From: Isoetes taiwanensis
Taxonomy: Eukaryota > Streptophyta > Lycopodiopsida > Isoetales > Isoetaceae
Length of the DNA: 64,000 nucleotides
Direction: 5' to 3'
NCBI GenBank assembly: GCA_021234155.1
Contig: JAJEKV010000010.1
Location: 7,662,871 to 7,726,870, forward strand
This document shows, piece by piece, positions 21,236 to 33,589 of the stretch; the stretch's first letter is position 1, and each line of letters begins with the position of its first letter. The notes below the pieces were generated by a model. The model ran no database searches. It was not told where the DNA came from and was given only the letters and a program-made list of their open reading frames with translations. The position numbers and the translations under genes were made by a program.

Positions 21236-22021
21236 AATGCGGGGACTGTTCTTAGTTAATTATTATTTGCAACCATAAATTTACTCAGACACTAGCCTAC
21301 AAAAATCAAATATTTTATTAGTTTGCTACCAAATTCTCCTCTCATGCAATGACAAAAAAGCTAACACGTCATTCCTCTACACGAAGAAAAGTTATCGTTG
21401 TTTCAAACATGTACGTTGTTAGATTTAATGGTTGGTTTTGACGATTACACCTCTTAATAAAAAAAACTTATGTTGTTTCGAACATTTATGAAGTATGTAT
21501 TACGTGCATACAAAAGCTAATATGCACGTATTTTTTTAGTGCCGACTAAAACTAAAACTCACATGTTGATGTTTTAATGCGGCCCTACGTTAGTCAAACC
21601 TAAAATATCAAGTGGGAACAACATTGGTCGTGAACACCTTAAACAAATGCCACATGTTGGAGGTTGACCAATATGGTCCTCGTGGTAGAGGCTCTTATAT
21701 CATTGATTCTAATTTGATCAAGATTGCCACCTCAAGTAACTTATATAAGCACTTACAACCAAATGACATCGTGATGAATATTAGATGTACAACTGAGATG
21801 ATTGTAAGGCAACGTTTTTTCCAGGATGAGGTGAGAAACCTCTACAAGCATGGAAGCTTTCATAACATGTATATGAACGTGAACACAAATTGTAAAAATT
21901 TATGAAGCATGCACGTTCCGTCCTCTATGACAAGCCATGACCCTTCTTTTTGTCTTTTTATTTTATGAACACATGACATATTAGTTGCATTCTTATCACA
22001 ACTTGGGCTTTCTATTTTCAT
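21236..22021. other. unassigned; one open frame 21612-21905
   Basis: The open frame of about 97 codons (LNKCHMLEVDQYGPRGRGSY...) has no recognised family. The segment near 21230 (CTTATGCCCAACAATGC) resembles 59833 (CTTACGCCCAACAACGC), so a dispersed repeat is likely. Confidence 0.35.
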
Positions 22022-22490
22022 GAATAAAATAGAAGAGAATAGCTTATTATCGTCCACAGAGAGAAAATAGTCTATGGGACCCAATACAAGAAGAGCACAA
22101 AGCCTATTACTGTACAAGATTAAAAACCCCTGCCCCAAAGGGTTTTAGAGGGAAAAACCTGTTTTAGAGGGAAAAACCTTATAGTAGTAAGCTTACGAAA
22201 GAATAGATACAAAGTATCGCATCAATGTCTTGGAGATATGCATAAATGGGCCCATTACCTTTTTTTATAAGTCTATTATTTCTAGTGTGTAAGAGATGTA
22301 TTCCATTGTGTTTTAGAGTTTCATTTGTTGGATGTCTCAAGTGTTGCCGTGCAGCAAAGCTTTGCATCTTCCTGAACTATCCTCATGAAGTATTTCTGTA
22401 TTAGGAAGCAAGACCTCTATATTCTGCTATAGATCAATTTCGTCCCAATTTTTCTAAACTACGCCCTATAGATTGACATCACAACAGAAA
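22022..22490 (-). mobile_element. LINE L7, 3' end with long hairpin
   Basis: The plus strand shows an A/G-rich tail remnant, TTATCGTCCACAGAG, the terminal stem-loop (AGA/TCT), GGGACCCAATACAAG, and the hairpin ATTACTGT...TAGTAGTAAGC with an AAAACCCC...GGGTTTT interior. An internal 20-bp piece (TTTTAGAGGGAAAAACC) is duplicated. The left limit is clear; the right limit is uncertain. Confidence 0.6.
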
Positions 22491-23776
<1,286 letters not shown>

Positions 23777-25102
23777 TATTTTAATGTCACACCAGCATCC
23801 AACTGGACATGTGACCACACACCACCCCCCATTGCTCAGTTGGGCCCTGCCCCCAACCACTTTACATTGCGTCTATAGGTTTTGACACCCAACAGTTCAT
23901 AGTGTGATTTTGGGCAGTCTCAAACTCGAGACCTATAGTAGAGATGGTAGACAGATCTACACAAACCTCCCAGAACATTTCTTATCTGAGACAATAAATA
24001 AAGTAGTGCAGATGTCTAGTGAGACAATAGATATAGCAATATAGGCATATCCATTTCTAATTGAGATAAAACCAGATGCAAACATGACATTCCGGGATCG
24101 ATCTCCATTGACTGATTATTGGGATAATAGGACTTGAGCATTGCGTATTATTTGGCTCCCAAAAACAGATGGTATGATTGCAAAGAGGAGGCTAGAGAGT
24201 TCTTCACTTCTTGTTATGCATGAACCCCAGAGGATTCAGTATTTTTGCAATATCTGCTTGTGAGAAAGTTCCCTTTTTTTTTTTGTACCATTTCCTAGAT
24301 GTTAAGCTAACTTTCAAATATCAGTATACTAGGGATGTTTTTGGCCACCCTTTGAATGCAGATGCCCATACCCCCCTATTTCTAAGTGTATGTATCAAAC
24401 AGCAGAGCTGTTGCAGCCTATCGAGGGGGCTAGATACAGAAGGAAGACTTGGCATTATACATCCTTGACGCACATCTTCAATTGCTGATCTAGTAGCAGT
24501 CACCATGATCTTCTTTGTACAAACTAACTAGGAACGTGTGCTCGGCAATGGCGGGCATTTCTCAAGAGTGTGTAATGGGTTTAGGGTATTAGACTTTGTA
24601 GCTACATTAGAATTTACAGAATCTATGTAGGTGAAATGGGCAGAAAGGCATATTGCATGAGTGCAGTTGAATAGAAATAGAAAATGCACATCCCTATGAA
24701 GGATGAGAGCAAAGCTTGTTTTCAAGTGTAAACATGCTATGAACTAATATTATACGGAACATGTACGCCTCCCGAAGAAATGAGCTTTCAAAGCAATAAA
24801 GATAATGAAACGGAGACAAGCATTGATACGTGTGAGAGAGATTCATCTTATGCCTATGTGTGGTTAAATTTCTTAGAGAATATTATTGTATTAAGTGGTT
24901 CATTAGCAAGCTTAAAGGTTCGCAAGGACTTTGGAAGGAAAAATGGTCATTTCCATCAACTTTATCTGCAATGAAAACATTGATGCGTGTTGATGTCACC
25001 CACTATTGTTTCTTTTAGTACTGTTTCTTGTTTCTTTTATATTGTCAATTTTGTGGCAACTTATGGTTTTTGGGTTTAGAAAATGTTTGCTAGTAAAATT
25101 AT
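23777..25102. other. unassigned; some repeat-derived pieces
   Basis: The stretch 24310-24380 (GGATGTTTTTGGCCACCC) resembles 61810-61850 (GGATGTTTTTGGCCATTC), so both belong to a dispersed repeat. No intact gene is visible. Confidence 0.4.
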
Positions 25103-25625
25103 CAGAATAGAATAGAATAGAATAGAATAGAATAGAATAGAATAGATTTTTCATCGTCCACGGAGACCAATTGGCCTATGGAACCCAATCAAACTGAGAG
25201 CAGCAAGCATTATTACTGTCAGGATTAAAAAACCCCCGCCTCAAAGGGTTTTCGAGGGAAAAACCTTAGCAGTAATAAGTATGTTGATACACTGTACAAT
25301 TGTATAGGACAATTCAATATTGTCCCAGAGGACACAACTGAGTCCATGCATCTATAACCTTCTGGAGGTATGACCCCAACAAGCCTACAAACGCTGTATT
25401 TAATAACTCATGCAACGGCTAGCCAGTTACTGGTAACCGAACATATCGCGCTCGGATATGGGCAAACGCTGGGCAGATCTGGAGGGCATGACATTCATCT
25501 TCAATGGCACCCTGGTGGCAACACTGATAAAGCCTCTCCTCCCGTGCTTCCCGAGTCCAACGCCCTGTCTCAATGCGGAGACGATGTGCACCCGTGCGAA
25601 TGGAAGCTATAAGTCTTCATGGGTG
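25103..25625 (-). mobile_element. LINE L8, 5'-truncated, (TATTC)n tail
   Basis: A (GAATA)n run (25105-25145) is followed by CATCGTCCACGGAGACC, the terminal stem-loop and the long hairpin with a perfect 8-bp outer stem (25211-25218 with 25270-25277). Upstream lies a decayed C-terminal coding piece with a zinc-finger-like motif, related to L4 at 7440-7680. Confidence 0.85.
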
Positions 25626-26615
25626 TGGTCTCTAAATATGCACAATTATTGTACATTGAAAATTTCATATTTATGCACCTAATATAAATGTCAAAGTGCA
25701 TTTTATAACAACTCAATGGATCATTGTGTAACCTCTAGTTTAGTTTTACCCACATATGGCTCAAGTATATAAAAATGTTATTCCATAACGATAACAACTG
25801 GCACAACACATTTTTTGAATTTTGATCTACTTTCCACTGGCATAACACATTAGCACCCACATATGAGAATAAGAATAGAATAGAATAGGTTTTTATTGTC
25901 TCTACCATCATTCACCTCCCAGCACTCCCTCGATTATTTTTCCTTTATAATTGACCTATGCCTATCCTTACAAAATTTGAAGACAAATTTTCAGTTATTT
26001 TGTAAAATGCCCACACACAAATAGATCAAACGTGTTAATGAGTCTTTCAAGTTTTTAATTAAAAGACTAATCTCACATGTTCATATTTGATATTATGTGA
26101 ACATGATATAGAATGCAAATGAGTTGACGGCCATATTGATGTGCCTTTGGTGCTTTAGAAATCTAAATGGCATTTACAAAGACGCGTACAAAAGATTAAG
26201 ATTGTAATGTTGCTACAACTCTTACTAACCAACCAATAGAAAGAATTCAATGTTCTGACATGTCTGCTGCTTTTGTATTGACAAAATAAATAACAGAAAC
26301 CAAGCCTGACAGTGATCATCAAATTTGCAAGAAAGAAAATATCCATGGTATTAGGATAGCTTTGAAGACATACTCATTAGAAAAGAACGATTCGTTCCAC
26401 CTAAAAAAAAACTTCCAAAATTGTGAAAGCAAATACATAAATCTTCCAACATATAAATTCCTATTCTGTGAAAGCTAACAGAGATGGAATTGTAGTGTGC
26501 ACTGGCAACTTTAGCTCAATAGAGAGATGGAATGCAATGCGCACTGGCCTCCTTAGAATTGTGAAGAATTCAAAACAACTAATACTTATATAAGATTCTT
26601 TTCAATTTATGGCAC
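25626..26615. other. unassigned; a small LINE tail near 25866-25905
   Basis: At 25866-25905, a GAATAGAATAG run followed by GTTTTTATTGTCTC resembles a LINE 3' tip reduced to its tail. The remainder is AT-rich with no gene seen. Confidence 0.4.
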
Positions 26616-26629
26616 AATATATTTTGCAT

Positions 26630-27720
26630 GGGGCTCGCATGAAAACAACAAAAACCTCCCGATAGATAGGCTTCTCATTCATCTCAGCAGATTTTCTACA
26701 ATGGTGGATAGTGGGTAGCCGCGCACATGCGAACTACCCACGAAGAAAAATAAAGGGAAGTTCCAATGATACAACTTGGACCCCATGAAATAGAATGGTA
26801 ATATATGTTTGGTTTGTGTACCTGCCAAAAGCTTATCACCGGGATTAAAAAACCTCGCCCTTTCGGGTTTTCGAGGAAAAACCCTAGTGATAAGCCTTCG
26901 GCAAGGGGCTTGGACAAACGTAAGGCTGGGAATTTGCTCTCAAAACCCACAAATGGAGAAGTCGAAGCTGATGCTGCTTGCCAACCGGTACCTGCACATC
27001 ACCAACACTAGAACAAATGTGACAAAACAAACCTCCCAAAGTGGAGGGGCTGATCACGGGTGCCACGCGACAACAAAACAAAAACCTCTTCAAATAGAGG
27101 GGCTGGTCACGCGTGCCATGTGACAAATACATTAAACAATTAAGGGGGGGAGGGTGGGTTTCAAAGAATAGAGAATAAGGTACTGCTGAGAGAGAAGAGA
27201 AAGCGTCGATGAGATGTTGATGAAGAACCTCGCCTAATATAGCGATCTCCCAACCAGAGAAGGCAAGCACCGCATGCATGCACGCAAGACATGCATGCTC
27301 GCCCCCTTTAGAATTTCGATCCGAGGGCTCGGATTGATGGGATTCTAGAATGGGGCTCGCATGAAAACTACAAAAACCTCCCGAATAGAAGAGAACTTCC
27401 TTATCAAAACGGTATCGAGGACGAAGGTCAAAGGATTATGGCTAAAGAAAAGGCAAGGCTGAGAAAGGACATGCCACAGCATGAAAGATACGCCAAATTG
27501 GTCAATCCAAGCGGGGAGAAGCCCCTTCCCTGCATGGTTTCAAGGAATAGAGAATAAGGTACTGCTGAGAGAGAAGAGGAAGCGCCGATGAGACGTTGAT
27601 GAAGAACCTCGCCTAATATAGCGATTTCCCAACTAGAGAAGGCATGCACCGCATGCATGCATGCAAGACATGCATGCTCACCTCCTCTAGAATTTTGATC
27701 CGAGGGCTCGGATCGATGGG
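26630..27720 (-). mobile_element. noncoding tandem retroelement-like repeat (copy 2) with 14-bp target duplication
   Basis: The element is bounded by AATATATTTTGCAT at 26616-26629 and again at 27721-27734. It contains one long unit (stem GCTTATCAC/GTGATAAGC at about 26829-26900, GTGGGTAG/CTACCCAC hairpin, GCATGC palindromes) and one short unit. The full junction hairpin lies between them at 27308-27352. The element begins just after, and ends just before, the missing half of that same hairpin, so it looks like a permuted dimer. Target duplications of this length fit target-primed reverse transcription. There is no coding capacity. Confidence 0.75.
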
Positions 27721-27734
27721 AATATATTTTGCAT

Positions 27735-28258
27735 AAAATAACTTACAGATTTAACCTATAAATGAGAAGGCAGTCAGAACTATAATTGATTCTTTATGAA
27801 TTTGATGACTAAACTCTTGCTTCCCAACAACCTTCACAACTAGTTGTTACTGCATAAAAAGACATTGAAGCACGAAAAACATTGTAAGGGGAAATTCAAG
27901 ACACTTATGGTTGTAGGACCTCATGTCTCTTCTATATGGTTTCCATATAAAGAGAGAACGAAACAATGGCCAGAGGCATAAAAAGATGGCATGAAGGGCG
28001 AAAACAGATGAAAATATAAAATGAATAGATCGAAAAAGCGGAAGATTGAAACGTTATAGTTACACCAAATGTAATTGAACTCCTGCACCTAGTAACCTTT
28101 GCAAAATTGATGAGATGGAGATCCAAATCATAAATAGAAGGCATGCCATCACTCGAAGTACACCTAAAGCTTTCACAAATGAAAGCAATTCAATAGTGCT
28201 TTAGTCTTTCATAAAAGTATTCCATCAAACTCCAGGCTGCAGAACAATTATAGACTTG
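27735..28258. other. no gene recognised
   Basis: AT-rich flank of the gypsy insertion. Nothing else can be supported. Confidence 0.5.
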
Positions 28259-28263
28259 ATGTT

Positions 28264-28821
28264 TGTTAGTCCTGTACGTCCTGGTACATGACTATTCATG
28301 CACACGACGGACCAGATCAAGGCCAAGGATCCACAGTCAGGCACAGGTCAGTCGTCAAAGGCCCCGCAGAAGACCAAGCCGCAGACCACGCAGAAGGCCA
28401 CTCCCTCGCCAAAGAAGAGGCAACGCACAGACAAGTCACGCGCTGTCACCGTCAGCATCATTTCAGGCTTTCCAAGAGGCACCGCCAACAGACCTATAAA
28501 TCAGGCCTCCTTCCAGGAGTCGGCACCGAGAATTGACAAAGTGACTATATTGGGCCAAAGGCCATTGTACTATATATGGAGTTTTTAGTCTTGTCTCCAT
28601 TTTGTTTCCTCTCTATTGCGAGAGTTCATGTATCATCATTGATATCAAAGAGTTCTGTTCTCATCATTGTGTTCTCGTTGTCATCGTTTGTTCTCTCTCT
28701 TTCTTCTTTTTCTTGTTTCTTTGCAAATCCCGCGTGACACAACTCCTGGATTCTCCTATTTGATCCAAGGATCCTCACGGAGGGCTGTCTTGCAGGAGTT
28801 CCCGAACCTAGACCCTAAACA
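28264..28821 (+). repeat. gypsy 5' LTR
   Basis: 558 bp, TG...CA. It differs from the 3' LTR at many sites (for example TACGTCC/TACGTTC, ACATGAC/ACAGGAC) and lacks a 27-bp insertion present in the 3' LTR. Confidence 0.93.
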
Positions 28822-28822
28822 C

Positions 28823-28840
28823 TGTCGCCGCTGCCGGGTC
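28823..28840 (+). other. gypsy primer binding site, Asp-tRNA-like
   Basis: TGTCGCCGCTGCCGGGT directly follows the LTR and resembles the complement of the plant tRNA-Asp 3' end (TGGCGCCGTTGCCGGGG) with a few mismatches. Confidence 0.75.
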
Positions 28841-28868
28841 TGATTTTCTTTTCCTTCTTTCTTTTACC

Positions 28869-30087
28869 ATGTCTGCCCGAGCTTTCACCCCAGAGGAGCT
28901 TCAGACGGCATCCTGTTTGGAGCGCCATCAACGTCGCGAAGTTGCTCGAGATATGTATGACACTGGTTATGATATTGAGGGAGGCCATATTCGCTCACGA
29001 GCTCAATCGGCGCCACCCACTCCTCGTGTTCACTCTCGTCCTGGCTCTCCTCCAGCGTGTAAACATTGTTCACAACCTCAGTCACCACATCATACACCTG
29101 TTCAGCCCCCTCCCGCTTATTTCCACACTCCAGAGAGTGCCTACATTCATATCTCCTCTGGCCATACTCCTCTGCCTTCACAACCATCATCTCCCCCTGG
29201 CGGAATGGGTTATCCCCATGTCTCTTTCGGCCCTCCCCAGGTTCAGACATATCCCCAATCCCCTTCTTTTCACCATACTCTTCCAGTTTATACTCTCACT
29301 GATCTCAAACCTCACGAACACCACTCACAAGGACCATCCCCACAGGATGCTCCTTTTCAAGACTCTCAAGGTTTTTCTGCTCCTTTGACACACCATACCG
29401 AGATTATGGCTGTACCACCTCATTATGTGCCTCCTCCTACTCAACCGCTCTATGCACAAGGTCCATCACAATCCTCTTTTCAGACTCTCAATCTGACCTA
29501 TCCCACTTTTGGCAGCACTAAAGGCAAACCATTGGATCAAAGTGCTCAAGCCCACATGGAAGAATTTGAGGCTCTGGCTATCCTAAATGGTCATGCTCAA
29601 CCTCAACTGAAGTTCCATATCTTTTCCACCACGCTGCGTGGATCCCCTCATCAATGGCTCATGGCAAACAAAAGCCATTGGAAACAAAACTGGACAGACA
29701 TGAAGACTGCTTTCTTTTCTCATTATTACAGATGATGATCAACTTCTTCTCAAGCAACTCAATGATCTCCAGCAAGAGCCCACGGAGTCAGCTAGGGATT
29801 TTGCGGATCGTCTTCATATCCTCCTCAGCAAACTTCAAGAGTACCCCACGCAGAGCCAGATCCTCGTCTGGTTTCTCCAGAAACTTCCTCCGGCTATTCG
29901 TCTCATGACTGAATACCTGCGCCCCAAGACTTTGGATCAGGCTATCGAACTTGTCAATCATTCCGTTAATGTTTCCTCCAGAGGTGTCATGGTTCCTCAG
30001 ACTGCAGTTCAGCCTCAACACTCAAATCCTCAACTGCAGTCAAATTTGGTGCCACATCTGCAAATATCAAGGCCATTTGGCCAATGA
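28869..30087 (+). pseudogene. gypsy gag (frameshifted)
   Basis: The ATG at 28869 opens 288 codons with a Pro/Ser/His-rich N-terminal half and a retrotransposon gag core beginning near AHMEEFEALAIL. The frame breaks at 29735. The rest of the gag core (ESARDFADRLHILLSKL, QKLPPAIRLM) continues in another frame to about 30040. The first zinc knuckle then appears in a third frame (CHICKYQGHLANEC). The protein would be the structural nucleocapsid/capsid precursor; this copy cannot make it whole. Confidence 0.8.
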
Positions 30088-32152
30088 GTGCAACTCCTCC
30101 AATGGCCCTCCTCATTGTAAACGCTGCAACATGTGCAATCATGCCACGGAAGAATGCACTCGTACTCATCCTACACCCTTCAGGCAAAAGATGGTTTATC
30201 AAGTCCAGACCACGCCTCAGCAACAGACGTCATACCAACCTCAGCAATTTCAAGCTCAACCACTTCAACAGTATCCACAATCTCAGCAATCTCAGCCATC
30301 AAGAGGACAAGGCAACCGTGCTCCTTTTGATCCTTCTAAAGCCCAGTGCTATCATTGTCTGGAATGGGGTCATACCACTATGACATGCCCTCAACTTCCC
30401 CAAGTTCAAGTCCAACTTCCAGGCACGAATCAAACCACGTCAGTACGCCTCACGGCCTATCAACTTTGGATCGCAAATGGCAAACAAGGCCCTCGTCCTG
30501 TTCTTCGAAAACCATCACGCATGCCTCGACAATCAAGGTATCAACCAGCTCCTGCAGCAACTCTGCAAATGGATCAACAAGTCCAGGAAGAAATTTATCA
30601 GGCTCTCAATCCTCCAGTTCAACCGTCAAATTGGGTGGGTTTGGTTTCACGCCAGACCAGGGCGTCACGCCCCTTGACCATCCTTCCTCGTGATACGCAA
30701 CCTGCTTTTGCAGTTGACACGATCCCTCATGCTGAGGACAAAAAGGTTCACTTTGCCCCAGATCTGGATAAACTCATGCCTCATGTCATGCCAAAAGTCA
30801 GACAAAGTATCCTCAATCTCATGCAGGCTGCTGAAGGACGAACACTGGCTAATGTAACACGCCACCACCAGAGCTCAGCAGCGTCAGGATGCACTCTGTC
30901 ATCTCACCCTCCACGCTCTCAGCAATATCCTAACATTGCTGCGGAGGTGGAGCTTCTCAAAGAAGTTGCTGCTTCATTACCACCGTCTCCTGCTCCCTTG
31001 GATCCCGCAAATCCCTTTTCTCATGTTCCCTTGGAACTCCAGGAAGAGCTTGCAAAAATCAAGATTCCCTTGAGTTTAGCAACCATTTTGAAACTGTGTC
31101 CTGCTCTCAAGGACCAGTTGCCCCTTCCCACGGTTCTGGTTGGGGCTGTCGCTGCCTCCACACCCACGGTACATGCCACGGTGGGCAATCAACAAGTCAA
31201 CCATGTTCAAATTGACGGGGGTAGTGTTGTCAATCTTATCACTGATAAGCTCCGCAAGCAAATGGGCATTCAACAACTTTACCGTGCCCCATATGACATC
31301 AAATTGGCTAATGGCCATATCACGCGCCCTCAAGGCGTCACGCCTCTTCTTCACATTAATATAGGCGACCTCAGATTCCCCTTGGAATTTGGTGTTTGGA
31401 AAGCTGGGGAAGATCTAGGTGATTATGAAATGTTGGTTGGCAGGCCTTTTCTCCGTCAGGCCAAAAGTATCCATTACTGGGCCACGGACCAGCTTGTCAT
31501 CACAGATGGTCATCTCAATGCCACCATGGATTTGGAAACTGGCAAGATCATCTCGGTCGAACATGCTGAACCCTCTCTCTCAGACACCGATTCTGACGAA
31601 GCACAAAACATCTATCATGTACAGGCTCCCCCTGCGAGTCTGCCTCTGTCATCCTACCCTGAATACGCTGATCTATGGGGAGAGATGACTCTCGATCATG
31701 ACCAGGCTGTGGCTGCTTTACTCGACCCCTACCTGGCTCCTTGCAATCGCATCCAACGCATCGATCATTTTTCAGATACAAAACTTTCTCCCGACATGGT
31801 GGATGTACATGCCGTCATGAAGCAACCAGTGCTTGATGATGCTCAGCAACCACTTTTTTTCACCACGCAGAATGCAGCTCATCCCATCATGTTCCAACCT
31901 CCTGCTCATGTTGTTCAAGACACGGAAGTCGTTCCACACATTCAGACTCCTGAAGTGGAGATAGTGGACGTTGGCAACAATCAACCTGTCCGTCTTGCTG
32001 CCAATCTCCCGACCAACTATCGCAAACGCGCCATCACGCTTTTCACAAAATTCAAACACATTTTTGCTTGGAGCTATAAAGATCTTCGGGGTATCAACAA
32101 AAACTTGGGGGAACTCACCATTCCTACCAAATCAGATGCACGTCCTGTCTAG
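30048..32152 (+). pseudogene. gypsy zinc knuckles, protease and pol N-terminus
   Basis: Three cysteine-rich knuckles appear (CHICKYQGHLANEC, CKRCNMCNHATEEC, CYHCLEWGHTTMTC), followed by a Gln/Pro-rich linker. An aspartic protease-like segment has IDGGSVVNLI with Gly in place of the usual Ser/Thr after Asp, and VGRPFLRQ. The frame ends with a TAG at 32150-32152 just before the RT palm. It is the longest surviving frame of the element, about 700 codons. Confidence 0.82.
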
Positions 32153-32912
32153 CAACGACAGTACCGGCTCAACCTCAATTACCGTGACCGTGTCAATGCC
32201 GAAATTGATAAACTCCTAGCTGCTGGCTTGATTTATGAGGTCAAACATTCTGAATGGGTGAGCCCCATCGTCATTGCTCTCAAACACAACGGTAAGATCC
32301 GCGTCTGCGTGGATTATCGCAAACTCAATCAGGCTACGGAGCGTGATCGCTTCCCTTCACAGACCAGGTTCTGGAAGAGGTCGCTGGTCATGAAATGTAC
32401 TCCTTCATGGATGGTTTTTCAGGCTACAATCGAATTTCAATCAAAGAAGCTGATCAACTTAAGACTACCTTCACCACCCCGTGGGGCACTTTTGCCTACA
32501 AGGTGGTTCCTTTTGGGTTATCAAACTCTCCATCAACGTTTAACGCATCATACTCTCGGTTTTTCATGATTATATGAAGGAGAAACCCTTCCTCTAGATT
32601 TTTCAAGATGACTTTTCTGCCTACAGTTCCATGGATAACCACCTGGATAAATTAGAACTTGTCTTTCAGAAATGTGATGAGTCAGTCAATAGTCTCAATC
32701 CCAAGAAATGCACCTTCTGCATCACCTCTGGTGTTCTGTTAGGACATGTGGTCAGTAAAGCAAGTATCACCATGGATCCTGCTAAAATCAGTTGCGTGCT
32801 TAAAGCTCAAGCACCATCTAATATCAAGGAGACACGTTCTTTCCTGGGCAAGGTAAATTATTTTTCCACCTTCATTCCTGGACTTGCAGCCATTGCTGAT
32901 CCCATTCATAAA
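32153..32912 (+). pseudogene. gypsy reverse transcriptase, 5' part
   Basis: RT motifs are spread over several frames: WVSPIVIALKHNGKIRVCVD, FMDGFSGYNRISI, TPWGTFAYKVVPFGL, an active-site variant FQDD (usual YxDD) and SFLGKVNYF. A frameshift lies near 32350-32380 and a stop near 32575. It is cut at 32912 by the Copia insertion. Confidence 0.85.
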
Positions 32913-33589
32913 TGTTAGGATCTACAATGCAATGTCTAGCTTATTCAAATTATTCTATAGCAATACTACCTTCAACTATATTCAAAGTGAAGTTATAATG
33001 CATACACAACCATTGAAAAATGAAGAGAAATTTAATCAATGTATTGTCTTATAGTCCGACAGCTCGGGCATTCATGTCTCCATGAATCCGCTACATCCAA
33101 AACTATTTTTCTGTCTATTCTCCTTCAATTTATGCTCAGGTACCCGATTCACAAGGAATCGGCACCGATCAAACCACTATCGGCCCGCTCCCTTCTAAGT
33201 TTGAATTGGAGCATGGCGCCTTCTTATTCGACCGAGATTGAGCAATATATCTGTCAAATAAACCTAAGGTTTATACCCCAATAAAGTTGACCTTTAAAAC
33301 CATAGGTAAATATTCGCCATCTTTGAGCCTTAGGCTTTAGAACATTTTCACCCATTAGGTCTTTGTCTTTTCTTCTGTCTATTCCTTTGATCATCACAGC
33401 ACTGCCACTAGATAACTAAACGCCTGCAACTTTGTAACAGTGCCTAGGCATCACAGATATATCTGTCACAATCTGTATTCTTCTATGATCTCATCTGCTA
33501 ACATAAGAACCTGTACTTTATAAGAATGATCTTAGTTCACCACAGAAAAACATTCTAGCATTATTACAATATGAACCTTAACTTTCACA
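32913..33589 (-). repeat. Copia 3' LTR (left copy)
   Basis: 677 bp. It differs from the right copy near 33029 (A/C), 33090 (C/T) and 33579 (T/A). Confidence 0.95.

Noticed and set aside
21612-21905. Open frame of about 97 codons as a gene
   Set aside because: No start context, splice signal or family could be supported; left as unassigned.
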